Assembly (NCBI RefSeq): GCF_008040165.1
Contig: NZ_VRUR01000001.1
Location: 1,569,349 to 1,633,348 of the forward strand
Source of the DNA: Flagellimonas hymeniacidonis
Lineage (GTDB): Bacteria > Bacteroidota > Bacteroidia > Flavobacteriales > Flavobacteriaceae
DNA length: 64,000 bases
Reading direction: 5' to 3'
Every line of letters begins with the position of its first letter. Position 1 is the first letter of the stretch. Below, one piece after another: positions 25,635 to 33,560 of this stretch. A program made the position numbers and the translations under genes. The notes under the pieces are model-generated. The model saw only the letters and a list, made by a program, of their open reading frames with translations. It had not been told where the DNA came from and ran no database searches.

Positions 25635-25642
25635 CAAATATA
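25635..25642 (-). promoter_or_regulatory. -7 element upstream of T9SS mini-protein gene
   Basis: On the minus strand this reads TATATTTG, an exact TAnnTTTG match, 27 bp before ATG 25607. It supports the shorter start. Confidence 0.5.
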
Positions 25643-25710
25643 AATAATTTGGGCGCTGATTTAGAATTGGTTACGGAAAAAAGCTACACTTTTCGATGAA
25701 GTGCAAAAAA

Positions 25711-25732
25711 AAAGCCCCTTTAAAGGGGCTTT
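25711..25732 (-). terminator. Terminator of the TBDR/beta-helix operon
   Basis: AAAGCCCCTTTAAAGGGGCTTT is a perfect 22-base palindrome, and on the minus strand it is followed by a long T-run (complement of the A-run at 25705-25713). It lies about 25 bp past the stop of the beta-helix lipoprotein. Confidence 0.88.
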
Positions 25733-25756
25733 CATATGCTATATTAAAATTATTTA

Positions 25757-26956
25757 CTAGTCAATACCTACGGTCCATCCAGCACCCCAAGTAGCAATAT
25801 CTGTACCTGTACCATTGCCAACACCTGATATTACATCAGCTTCATTGAATACTGCACCAGTATCGTTTTTTAAAGTAACAGTAACGTTGTTGAAAGTAAC
25901 ATCTACAATGTTTAAAAGGTCATCAAGTACTCCTTGACCTGTTGGATTGTCTCCTGCATCACCATCAAGATCAAAACCTTCTGCGTAGTTATTGATAACA
26001 ACATTGGTGAAGGTACCTTGTGTACCTGCTCTTAACCTAATAGCTTCATCATCATCGTCTGTACCATCACCGACAATGGTCACGTTGGTCACGGTTGGAG
26101 CAGAAAAATACCCACCTTCATTGCTAAAATCCGTGTTATAGCCATCACACTCAAAAGCTTTATCATGTGCAGTTCCGTGTTGAACATAAACATCAGTAAG
26201 GGTTCCGATAAATCCTTCTGTCCAATCAATAGAATCATCTTCGGCATTAACAACAACCAAGTGACTTGCGCTAACAGTTCCCCCAAAGAATTCGAAACCG
26301 TCATCAGACCCTTCGAAGATTTGAACAAAGTCGATAGTTGTTCCAGTACCAACACCGTAAACAGATAAACCGTTTAATTCTGCATTTCCATCAATAGCAC
26401 CCCCTGCATATTCGATTCTTACATATTCTACATTTCCAGAATTATCTGTAGGAGTATTTCCTCCAAAAGCTAGTGCACCGACCTCTGATGTTGCTATGTC
26501 TTCAGAACCATCAGGGGTTGAATTGATAGGCGCCCGCCCGCATAAAACTAATCCACCCCAATCACCTGAAGAAGGAGAAGTAGCATTTGATGTAAGCACA
26601 ATCGGATTGCTTGAGGTGCCAACAGCATTTATTCTTGCTCCTTGTTGAATGGCAATATATGCATTGACGCCAATGGGCTCAGCTTTAACTGTCATACCAG
26701 CTGGAATTGTCAGAGTAGTACCGCTTGCCATTAGCACGGGTCCTGTAACGATATATTCAATAGCCGAATCCAATGTAAGGTCTGCGGTATACAATCCGTT
26801 AAGATTAACGGTAGTCTCTCCCGGTGTTTCACCACCTGAATTGTTATTAGTTGTTGTAACGCTATTGTCATTAATAACGATGTCTGAGGTATCGTCGCTC
26901 TCACAAGCAATGAATAAAGCGGCGGCTATACCTAAAAATAAAAACTTGTTTTTCAT
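25757..26956 (-). CDS. Beta-helix-like surface lipoprotein paired with TBDR
   Basis: Lipoprotein of 399 residues: signal peptide with lipobox LFIAC (Cys18), a low-complexity linker rich in Asn, Thr, Gly and Glu, then an all-beta repetitive region. Repeats of the type GTTLTIPAGMTVKAEP, GARINAVGTSSNPIVLTS, WGGLVLCG, NVEYVRIEYAGG and VQIFEGSDDGFEFFGGTVSASHLVV suggest a right-handed parallel beta-helix. It has no T9SS domain. It lies 21 bp after the TonB-dependent receptor and ends at a strong terminator, so the two form an operon. Its place is where a SusD-like lipoprotein usually sits, which suggests an accessory role in substrate capture. The substrate is not known; phosphate-related is an inference from the locus. 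Confidence 0.75.
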   Translation of the reverse strand: MKNKFLFLGIAAALFIACESDDTSDIVINDNSVTTTNNNSGGETPGETTVNLNGLYTADLTLDSAIEYIVTGPVLMASGTTLTIPAGMTVKAEPIGVNAYIAIQQGARINAVGTSSNPIVLTSNATSPSSGDWGGLVLCGRAPINSTPDGSEDIATSEVGALAFGGNTPTDNSGNVEYVRIEYAGGAIDGNAELNGLSVYGVGTGTTIDFVQIFEGSDDGFEFFGGTVSASHLVVVNAEDDSIDWTEGFIGTLTDVYVQHGTAHDKAFECDGYNTDFSNEGGYFSAPTVTNVTIVGDGTDDDDEAIRLRAGTQGTFTNVVINNYAEGFDLDGDAGDNPTGQGVLDDLLNIVDVTFNNVTVTLKNDTGAVFNEADVISGVGNGTGTDIATWGAGWTVGID

Positions 26957-26977
26957 TTGTTCTTAGTTTAAAAAAAA

Positions 26978-29803
26978 TTAAAATTTATATTTAAGGGTTA
27001 GCCCAACGTTAACCCCAAGGTTATACTCTCTTATAGTAATATCTCCAATTCCGGTTCCCTCTCTTACAAAAGAGATGTCTGGGTCTAGAATATTTTTGGC
27101 TGAAAGATTTGCTTCAAAATGTTCTCCAAAGGAGTTTTTCCAAACAAAATTCAAAGTAGGAACTGCCTTTTCTACAATGTTTCCAAGACTACCTGATCCT
27201 AATGAGAAAATTCGATCAGAGAAGTATGAGAAAGCAACTGTTGCTTTTGGTTTATAGTTTCCAAAAGCAGGACTATAGTTTACATCTGCGTTTATGATAA
27301 ATGGTGAAGCACCTTCCAGTTCTTCTGAGTCGCGATCAAATGTGGTTCCAAAAGTATTTTCAGTACCACCTGGAATATCTTTAAGGTCTTGATCGGTATT
27401 TGTATATGCAGCATTTAGGCCTACAGACACCACAGCATTATCATCGTTGTCTATTAAAAGGTTCTTTCTTACCTCTAGTTCAACACCATATACGTCTGCT
27501 TGCTCTCCTGTTCTAAAGTAGCGTTGTGTTCCAGTTGCATCTGCTGCCACAACTCGGTTTACAGGATCTTTAATGGTTTTTGCAAAGGCGGCTATAGATA
27601 TGATTTCTCCACGTTCCAAGAACCATTCATACTTAATATCATAGTTAAATATATCTGAATAGGTAGCCCCATTTCCATCCAATCCACCTAATAAATCTGG
27701 GTTACCACCTACACGTTGGGTAACAGATTCATATACAAATGGTGCAACTTCTTTGAATTCTGGAAAAGAAGCAGTTTTGCTAAATCCGAACCTAAGGTTA
27801 GAATCATCATTTAATGCATAACGAACATTTAAACTGGGTAAAAAGATGTTTTCATAAACGTTTCTGAACCCTGGATCTGTAGCACTAATGTTGATTACAT
27901 CATATTCTACCTTTTGGCTATAGGATTCTACCCTGATTCCAGGAATCACACTGATTTTTTCATTTAATTCAAGTTCGGCAGTTCCATAAACTGCATGAAC
28001 ATTTAAATTACCCTTATAGGTGTTTTCTGGAAGACCTGGTCTGTTTCTATTTCCAATATCATTATTTATTGGATTTAGTACCAGTAAATCCCATAACCCC
28101 TCACCATCAGGAATATTAATGTTAGTAACATCAAAAATTGTATTGAAATTATTGACATCGGTTATTGGGGTATTGTCTCTATCCTGAATTTCATAACCAT
28201 AGCGAATACTGTTGAACCTTCTTTCTTTTCTACGCCCGTTGTATCCAAAATTGAATTTTACTTTTTCAGAAGCCTGATACCCTAAGTTTAAGAAGCTGTT
28301 AAGCTCATCATCTTCAATGCTCTGAAAAAACCTTTGATTGTCAAAAGGAATATTTGTGTAGAAAACAGGATTGGTATTTGTATCATTGTCGAGAGATAAT
28401 TGGTAATTCTCTAGGGTAATACGTTTTCTATCTGGCTCATCGGAAAAGACTTTGTTGAATCCGGTTCCCCAATCCAAAGACAGTTTTTCATTAAAAACAT
28501 GTTGACCTGTCAATTGGTTTACAAAAATCATGTCTTGGTTGAACTGAACGTTCATTACAAAAAAACCTTCATCCGTGGTAAGAATGGCATCTCTATTTGT
28601 TCCCAACCCGTTAACTCCGTAAAAACCAACAGCATCAGTGGAACTATTAATGAAGAGCGAACTGTACTTTATTTTATTTTCATTGTCGATTTTATAGGTG
28701 ATGTTGCCTAAGGCAGTTGTTGTGGTTTTATAAGCAAACTCCCTTACGTTGGGAAAATCCACTTTTAATACGTTTGTAAAATCCCTGGCAGGTCCTTCCC
28801 ATAACTCGTAACCATTTCCAAAGCTTGCAGCTCCAAAAAAGCTTAGTCTAGAATCACCATCATTAAAATTAAAAGAGTACCCTCCTTCAATAGCGCCGGA
28901 AATATTTACTGGACTCCATGATTCTTGAGGATCTACACCATGCGATAAAACAATGGCAAATGGATCATTGTCATATCTATTATAAAATCCAAAATCACTA
29001 GGACCTTCGCTTCTTACAAAATTTTCACCTGAAGCATTGCTGTTTATTCCAGAGCCCAGGGAAATTTCAAAATATCCATCACCAGTATATTCCTTAGAAT
29101 CAATGTTAACATTGCCTGCAGCAAAATCTCCATAAAAAGTTGGACTGTATGCTTTGCTTACGGATACGTTTTCAATGATGCTAGAAGAGAAAAGATCAAG
29201 ATTAATATTCTTTTTGTTTACATCATTGGAAGGAAGGGAGAGACCATTCATGGTTGTATTTTGGTAACGATCTCCAAGTCCTCTCACATAAACATTACTT
29301 GAACCTTGTTGTTTAGAAATACCAGAAATTTGAGCTACAGCTGCTGCAGCATCGTCTATGCCTTTAAGTGTTAACGCTTCTGCGCTAATTGCTTCTTGAA
29401 TTACTAGTGCGTTTTTTTGCTGAAGTAACAAAGCTACCTCTGAATCTTTTCTTGCCGATGTAGTCACCACCACCTCATCTAAACCAAAACTACTGGCTCC
29501 AAGACCTGTATTTACTTCCGTTACCTTATCGGCCTCAACCACCACGTTAGGAACCTCAAGTGTTTCATATCCTAAAAAACTTATAACCAAAGTATAAGTT
29601 CCAGGTTCAACATCGGTAATTTCATATAAACCATCAAAATCCGAAGTTGTTCCCATTGTAGTTCCTTTTATAAGAACATTGGCAAAAGGAAGTGGATCAT
29701 CATTAAGCTCTTTATCGGTTAACTTACCCACAATACTGCCGTTCTCTTGAGCAATACTGGCAAGGGTGAATAAGGAAAAGACAAGTATTAAATAAGTTTT
29801 CAT
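26978..29803 (-). CDS. TonB-dependent outer-membrane receptor
   Basis: Protein of 941 residues from ATG 29803 (signal peptide MKTYLILVFSLFTLASIAQ). Domains in order: carboxypeptidase-regulatory-like domain (GSIVGKLTDKELNDDPLPFANVLIKGTTMGTTSDFDGLYEI), then plug (DEVVVTTSARKDSEVALLLQQKNALVIQEAISAE... VYVRGLGDRYQNTTMNG). A TonB-dependent beta-barrel follows and ends in GLTLKYKF with a terminal aromatic residue. It imports a substrate through the outer membrane using TonB energy. It shares a control region with the divergent PhoB/PhoR-like genes and is followed by a beta-helix lipoprotein instead of SusD. Regulation by phosphate is suggested by the half-site ladder at 29861-29911. Confidence 0.9.
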   Translation of the reverse strand: MKTYLILVFSLFTLASIAQENGSIVGKLTDKELNDDPLPFANVLIKGTTMGTTSDFDGLYEITDVEPGTYTLVISFLGYETLEVPNVVVEADKVTEVNTGLGASSFGLDEVVVTTSARKDSEVALLLQQKNALVIQEAISAEALTLKGIDDAAAAVAQISGISKQQGSSNVYVRGLGDRYQNTTMNGLSLPSNDVNKKNINLDLFSSSIIENVSVSKAYSPTFYGDFAAGNVNIDSKEYTGDGYFEISLGSGINSNASGENFVRSEGPSDFGFYNRYDNDPFAIVLSHGVDPQESWSPVNISGAIEGGYSFNFNDGDSRLSFFGAASFGNGYELWEGPARDFTNVLKVDFPNVREFAYKTTTTALGNITYKIDNENKIKYSSLFINSSTDAVGFYGVNGLGTNRDAILTTDEGFFVMNVQFNQDMIFVNQLTGQHVFNEKLSLDWGTGFNKVFSDEPDRKRITLENYQLSLDNDTNTNPVFYTNIPFDNQRFFQSIEDDELNSFLNLGYQASEKVKFNFGYNGRRKERRFNSIRYGYEIQDRDNTPITDVNNFNTIFDVTNINIPDGEGLWDLLVLNPINNDIGNRNRPGLPENTYKGNLNVHAVYGTAELELNEKISVIPGIRVESYSQKVEYDVINISATDPGFRNVYENIFLPSLNVRYALNDDSNLRFGFSKTASFPEFKEVAPFVYESVTQRVGGNPDLLGGLDGNGATYSDIFNYDIKYEWFLERGEIISIAAFAKTIKDPVNRVVAADATGTQRYFRTGEQADVYGVELEVRKNLLIDNDDNAVVSVGLNAAYTNTDQDLKDIPGGTENTFGTTFDRDSEELEGASPFIINADVNYSPAFGNYKPKATVAFSYFSDRIFSLGSGSLGNIVEKAVPTLNFVWKNSFGEHFEANLSAKNILDPDISFVREGTGIGDITIREYNLGVNVGLTLKYKF

Positions 29804-29860
29804 ACGGTATTCTGTTGGATTAGAATTTGGTGGCAAAGAACGCTACGGGTTGTAAAAGCG

Positions 29861-29911
29861 ATGTTAGGCTCGCGTTAAGTGTTTATTTGAAAACTGTTAC
29901 AATAATGTTAT
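29861..29911. promoter_or_regulatory. Pho-box-like ladder of direct repeats
   Basis: Four heptamers have GTTA in the same register: ATGTTAG (29861-29867), GCGTTAA (29872-29878), CTGTTAC (29894-29900) and ATGTTAT (29905-29911). Starts are 11, 22 and 11 bp apart, so all lie on one 11-bp ladder with one rung missing. Two 7-mers with a 4-bp gap is the geometry of the enterobacterial Pho box (CTGTCAT-type units). The ladder sits between the divergent TBDR and PhoB-like genes, upstream of both promoters. Binding by the neighbouring regulator is inference. Confidence 0.55.
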
Positions 29912-29933
29912 GACATTAAATCAATGTTAAGCA

Positions 29934-29965
29934 TTGATGAGGTTATAGTATTATATTTACATTTG
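29934..29965 (+). promoter_or_regulatory. Promoter of the PhoB/PhoR-like operon
   Basis: TTG (29934-29936), 21 bases, then TACATTTG (29958-29965), an exact TAnnTTTG. The ATG at 29993 is 27 bp downstream. An earlier in-frame ATG at 29924 lies upstream of the promoter and is rejected. Confidence 0.5.
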
Positions 29966-29992
29966 GGCGATCAACATAAAAAATACCATCCC

Positions 29993-30679
29993 ATGAAAAC
30001 AAAGGACATTAAGATTCTACTTGTTGATGATGAACCAGATATTCTAGAAATTGTAAGCTATAATCTCTCTTCTGAGGGGTACGAAGTTTTTACCGCAAAA
30101 AACGGAATAGAAGGTGTGGCAAAAGCAAAGAAAAAAACGCCTCATTTGATTATTCTAGATGTTATGATGCCAGAAATGGACGGCATTGAAGCCTGTGAGA
30201 TTATTAGAAGCACTCCAGGACTTGAGAATACCATTATCACTTTTCTTACCGCACGCGGAGAAGATTATTCGCAGGTAGCTGGTTTTGATGCTGGAGCAGA
30301 TGATTACATCACGAAGCCTATTAAGCCCAAGGTTTTGCTGAGCAAAGTAAAAGCACTGCTAAGAAGATTAAAAGAGGATAAAACTGAGGTAGAGGATATT
30401 GTGAAGGTTGGCAATATCGTCATTAACAGAGAAGAATACAAAATTGTCAATAACGGGGAGGAAATTGTACTTCCCAGAAAAGAATTTGAGCTTTTGTCAT
30501 TATTGACCTCCAAACCAAACAAGGTATTTAAAAGAGAAGTTATTTTAGATAAAGTATGGGGTAATGAGGTCGTTGTAGGTGGCCGTACCATAGATGTCCA
30601 CATTAGAAAATTACGGGAAAAAATAGGGGATCACCACTTTAAAACAGTTAAAGGTGTGGGGTATAAGTTTGTATTGTAA
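29993..30679 (+). CDS. PhoB-like OmpR-family response regulator
   Basis: Protein of 228 residues. The receiver domain (KILLVDDEPDILEIV) has the phospho-acceptor Asp56 in LIILDVMMPEMDG, the conserved Thr in TFLTARGED and Lys in DDYITKPI. The C-terminal winged-helix DNA-binding domain reads FELLSLLTSKPNKVFKREVILDKVWGNEVVVGGRTIDVHIRKLREKIGDHHFKTVKGVGYKFVL. The overall pattern is PhoB-like. Its stop overlaps the ATG of the histidine kinase by one base (TAATG). No phoU or pst genes are visible here, so the phosphate assignment rests on similarity and on the half-sites in its control region. Confidence 0.88.
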   Translation: MKTKDIKILLVDDEPDILEIVSYNLSSEGYEVFTAKNGIEGVAKAKKKTPHLIILDVMMPEMDGIEACEIIRSTPGLENTIITFLTARGEDYSQVAGFDAGADDYITKPIKPKVLLSKVKALLRRLKEDKTEVEDIVKVGNIVINREEYKIVNNGEEIVLPRKEFELLSLLTSKPNKVFKREVILDKVWGNEVVVGGRTIDVHIRKLREKIGDHHFKTVKGVGYKFVL

Positions 30680-31734
30680 TGGCAATAAAAATAAGGAAAT
30701 CGTATAAGTTTGCCTTAAGGTCGTCCTTTCTAATTACTGTTTTCCTTGCGGCATTATTTGTTGTATTCCTGTTCTTAAATGACCAGCTAAATTGGCTGCA
30801 CTTCGTTATGTTTACTTTAGTTTGTTTTGGGGTATGTTTTGCCATTATTCAAATTAGGGTCGAGCGGTTTATCTACAGGCGTGTGAAAAAAATATATGAT
30901 GATGTATCCTTGTTGGAATCTTCGTCATTCTCTTCCAAGCCAATTACTACCGACATGAAAACCTTGATCCAGGAAATTGAAAAGTTCGCTGAAGGTAAAA
31001 AAATAGAGATAGACACATTAAAAATTAGAGAAGAATATAGAAAGGATTTTTTAGGAAACGTCTCCCATGAACTAAAGACACCACTTTTTACCGTGCAGGG
31101 GTATATTCTAACACTGTTGGATGGTGCCATGAACGATAAAAAAATCAGGGAAAAGTATTTAACACGGGCCAATAAAGGTGTAGAACGTCTCATTTATATT
31201 GTAAAAGATTTGGATCTAATTACCAAGCTTGAAGCTGGCGAGTTGAAACTAGACCGTGAGGATTTTGATATTGTTGAACTCATTCAAAACGTATTTGACC
31301 TTTTGGAGATGAAAGCTGCCGGAAAGGAAATTACGCTCACTTTTGATATGGAATACACAACACCTGTTTATGTGAATGCAGACAGGGAAAAAATACAGCA
31401 GCTGATCAGTAACCTACTTGTAAATTCAATCAAATACGGTCACCCAGATGGAACAACAGAAGTAAGTGTTGAGAATCTTGTAAAAAACAAGGTTATCATT
31501 CGAGTTACAGATAATGGTGTTGGTATTCCAAAACAACATATTCCAAGGCTTTTTGAACGGTTTTATCGCGTAGATCCAAGTGGTAGTCGTAAAGAAGGAG
31601 GTTCTGGACTGGGGCTATCTATAGTAAAACATATTATTGAAGCCCATGATGAAAAGATTTATGTGGAAAGTGAAGTAGAAATTGGGTCTGAATTTTCCTT
31701 TACTTTAGAAAAAACGAAGAACAGAACTTCATAA
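30679..31734 (+). CDS. PhoR-like sensor histidine kinase
   Basis: Protein of 351 residues with two N-terminal transmembrane helices (about residues 13-32 and 38-56) and almost no periplasmic loop between them. A coiled linker leads to the HisKA domain with His130 in GNVSHELKTPLFTVQGY. The HATPase domain follows: NLLVNSIKYG (N box), VTDNGVGIP (G1), FERFYRVD (F box) and GSGLGLSIVKHIIEAH (G2). The short loop and PhoR-like kinase core suggest intramembrane or partner-mediated sensing, as for PhoR with Pst/PhoU. Translationally coupled to the regulator upstream. Confidence 0.88.
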   Translation: MAIKIRKSYKFALRSSFLITVFLAALFVVFLFLNDQLNWLHFVMFTLVCFGVCFAIIQIRVERFIYRRVKKIYDDVSLLESSSFSSKPITTDMKTLIQEIEKFAEGKKIEIDTLKIREEYRKDFLGNVSHELKTPLFTVQGYILTLLDGAMNDKKIREKYLTRANKGVERLIYIVKDLDLITKLEAGELKLDREDFDIVELIQNVFDLLEMKAAGKEITLTFDMEYTTPVYVNADREKIQQLISNLLVNSIKYGHPDGTTEVSVENLVKNKVIIRVTDNGVGIPKQHIPRLFERFYRVDPSGSRKEGGSGLGLSIVKHIIEAHDEKIYVESEVEIGSEFSFTLEKTKNRTS

Positions 31735-31768
31735 TTAATATCTACTTCAAATTACTTTTGGATTTCCT

Positions 31769-31776
31769 TAGTTTTG
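31769..31776 (+). promoter_or_regulatory. -7 promoter element of trmB operon
   Basis: TAGTTTTG matches TAnnTTTG and lies 36 bp before the GTG start of trmB, in the 78-bp gap after the histidine kinase. Confidence 0.45.
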
Positions 31777-31812
31777 CTAAAACATTAAGTTTTTGCTCAA
31801 TTAAAGAAATAC

Positions 31813-32484
31813 GTGGGAAGTAAGAACAAACTAAAGAGATTTAAGGAGAACGAAACGTTTACAAACGTTATTCAACCCTCAAGAGAGGAGATTTTGGATG
31901 GTTTTAAACTAAAAGGAGACTGGAAGGCCTTTTTTAAAAATGAAAACCCCATTATTTTGGAATTGGGTTGTGGTAAGGGAGAATATACGGTAGAACTTGC
32001 CAAACGTAATCCCAACAAAAATTACATTGGAATTGACATAAAAGGAGCCCGATTTTGGAAAGGGGCCAAAGATGCCCAAGAAAAGGGACTGGGCAATGTA
32101 GCTTTTCTGCGTACACAAATCGAATTAATAGATCTTCTTTTTGGGCAACATGAGGTAGATGATATCTGGATTACCTTTCCCGATCCTCAAATAAAATATA
32201 AGCGTACCAAGCATCGATTAACAAATCCAATTTTTCTAAAAAAATACCAACACATTCTTAAAACAGACGGGGTTGTAAACCTAAAAACGGACAGTGAGTT
32301 CATGCATGGCTACACCCTTGGCCTTTTGCAGGGATTGGGACATGAAATACGGTACTCAAACCATGATGTTTATAAAAATGCAGGCAGCCCGCCTGAAGTT
32401 TTGGAAATTCAAACATTTTATGAAAATCAGTATCTTGAGAAAGGAAAACCAATCACGTACATCCAATTTAGGATCAATAACTAA
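31813..32484 (+). CDS. trmB: tRNA (guanine(46)-N7)-methyltransferase
   Basis: SAM-dependent methyltransferase of 223 residues that forms m7G46 in tRNA variable loops. Motifs: PIILELGCGKGEYTVELAKRNPNKNYIGIDIKGARFW (SAM site), and WITFPDPQIKYKRTKHRLTNP with the catalytic Asp in the PDP region. LKTDSEFMHGYT follows. The start is GTG, and the N-terminus GSKNKLKRFKENETF is the usual flavobacterial form. The stop abuts the ATG of the LysE-family gene, so the three genes trmB - lysE-like - ATL form one transcript. Confidence 0.94.
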   Translation: MGSKNKLKRFKENETFTNVIQPSREEILDGFKLKGDWKAFFKNENPIILELGCGKGEYTVELAKRNPNKNYIGIDIKGARFWKGAKDAQEKGLGNVAFLRTQIELIDLLFGQHEVDDIWITFPDPQIKYKRTKHRLTNPIFLKKYQHILKTDGVVNLKTDSEFMHGYTLGLLQGLGHEIRYSNHDVYKNAGSPPEVLEIQTFYENQYLEKGKPITYIQFRINN

Positions 32485-33111
32485 ATGACGCACCTGCTTA
32501 TTCTTTTTCTTGCTACTTTTTTAGCAGCCTTTGTAGCTTCGGCTCCACCCGGGCTATTAAATGTCAATGCGGCTAAAACAAGCGTTGAGAAAGGTAAAGG
32601 CAATGGGATTATTTTTGGTTTGGGAGTAGCCGTAATGGTAATGCTCCAAACCTATGTCGCAGTAAGAATAGCAAAATACCTTTCAAGAAATCCTGAAGTA
32701 ATTGGTATGCTTTTGCAAATTGCTTTGGTCGTTTTTGCAACTTTGGCAATTTTTTTCTTTTTGAAAGGAAGAAAACAAAACAATCATTCCACTGAATTTG
32801 AGCAAGCTAAAAAGCGAAGTAGTTTTAGCAAGGGACTTTTTTTAGCTGCGATAAACCTTCTAACCATACCTTATTATAGCGGCTTAAATACGTTATTTCA
32901 TGGCCAGGGATTTATGAATTATGAGGTCATTGATGAGGTTATTTTTATTTTGGCTGCAGGTTTTGGCACTTTCTTGGTAATGTACCTTTATGCCTTTTAT
33001 TTTAATAAAATGGAGCAAAAGACCAAACGTTTTTCAAAAAACTCCAATTATATTCTGAGTGTTTTGATGGTTGTTTTATTGATGATAACAGTAATTAAAA
33101 TGTGCTACTAG
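32485..33111 (+). CDS. LysE-family amino-acid exporter
   Basis: Membrane protein of 208 residues with about six hydrophobic helices. The LysE/RhtB N-terminal signature is visible as FLAAFVASAPPGLLNVNAAKTSVEKGKGNGIIFGLG. The family exports amino acids or related small molecules; the substrate is unknown. Its ATG directly follows the trmB stop and its own stop is 3 bp from the ATL gene, giving an operon of mixed function. Confidence 0.82.
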   Translation: MTHLLILFLATFLAAFVASAPPGLLNVNAAKTSVEKGKGNGIIFGLGVAVMVMLQTYVAVRIAKYLSRNPEVIGMLLQIALVVFATLAIFFFLKGRKQNNHSTEFEQAKKRSSFSKGLFLAAINLLTIPYYSGLNTLFHGQGFMNYEVIDEVIFILAAGFGTFLVMYLYAFYFNKMEQKTKRFSKNSNYILSVLMVVLLMITVIKMCY

Positions 33112-33114
33112 TAA

Positions 33115-33441
33115 ATGGAGGAAAAGAATTTTTTTGATAAGGTTTATGAGGTGGCAAAGCTAATTCCATATGGAAGGGTAACTTCATATGGGGCCATAGC
33201 AAAATATTTGGGCGCAGCACGAAGTGCCAGAATGGTGGGTTGGGCCATGAACAACTCAGCAGCAAAAGATGTTCCTGCACACCGCGTTGTCAATAGAATT
33301 GGTGTCCTTACAGGAAAGCATCATTTTGATGGCACTGGTCTTATGCAACAACTTTTGGAAAATGAGGGTGTCAAGATCAAGGATAATCAAATTGTGGATT
33401 TTAAAAAGCACTTTTGGGACCCTTGGAAAGAACTGGGGTAG
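33115..33441 (+). CDS. Alkyltransferase-like (ATL) DNA-damage protein
   Basis: Protein of 108 residues related to the DNA-binding domain of O6-alkylguanine-DNA alkyltransferase: YEVAKLIPYGRVTSYGAIAKYLGAARSARMVGWAMNN with the helix-turn-helix and Arg finger. The active site, normally PCHRV, reads PAHRVVNRIG, so the acceptor Cys is Ala. This marks it as an ATL protein, which binds alkylated guanine without repairing it and hands the lesion to nucleotide excision repair. It ends the trmB operon. A full MGMT is not in this window. Confidence 0.9.
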   Translation: MEEKNFFDKVYEVAKLIPYGRVTSYGAIAKYLGAARSARMVGWAMNNSAAKDVPAHRVVNRIGVLTGKHHFDGTGLMQQLLENEGVKIKDNQIVDFKKHFWDPWKELG

Positions 33442-33509
33442 CATAAACTCCGACTATTCCATCATCTTCATTTTCAATATACAATCTTCATTATCTTAAC
33501 CCAAGGCCG

Positions 33510-33517
33510 TATCTTTG
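33510..33517 (+). promoter_or_regulatory. -7 promoter element of mrp operon
   Basis: TATCTTTG matches TAnnTTTG exactly, 43 bp before the mrp ATG. Confidence 0.5.
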
Positions 33518-33560
33518 TAATTTAGAATCAGTTTAAACGACTGCAATTAAAACAGGATTA

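Noticed and set aside
29924-29992. Longer N-terminus of the PhoB-like regulator
   Set aside because: It lies upstream of the likely promoter and adds residues not seen in receiver domains.
33441-33560. Possible small gene or tRNA between ATL and mrp
   Set aside because: No cloverleaf or convincing frame; the gap is explained by the mrp promoter.
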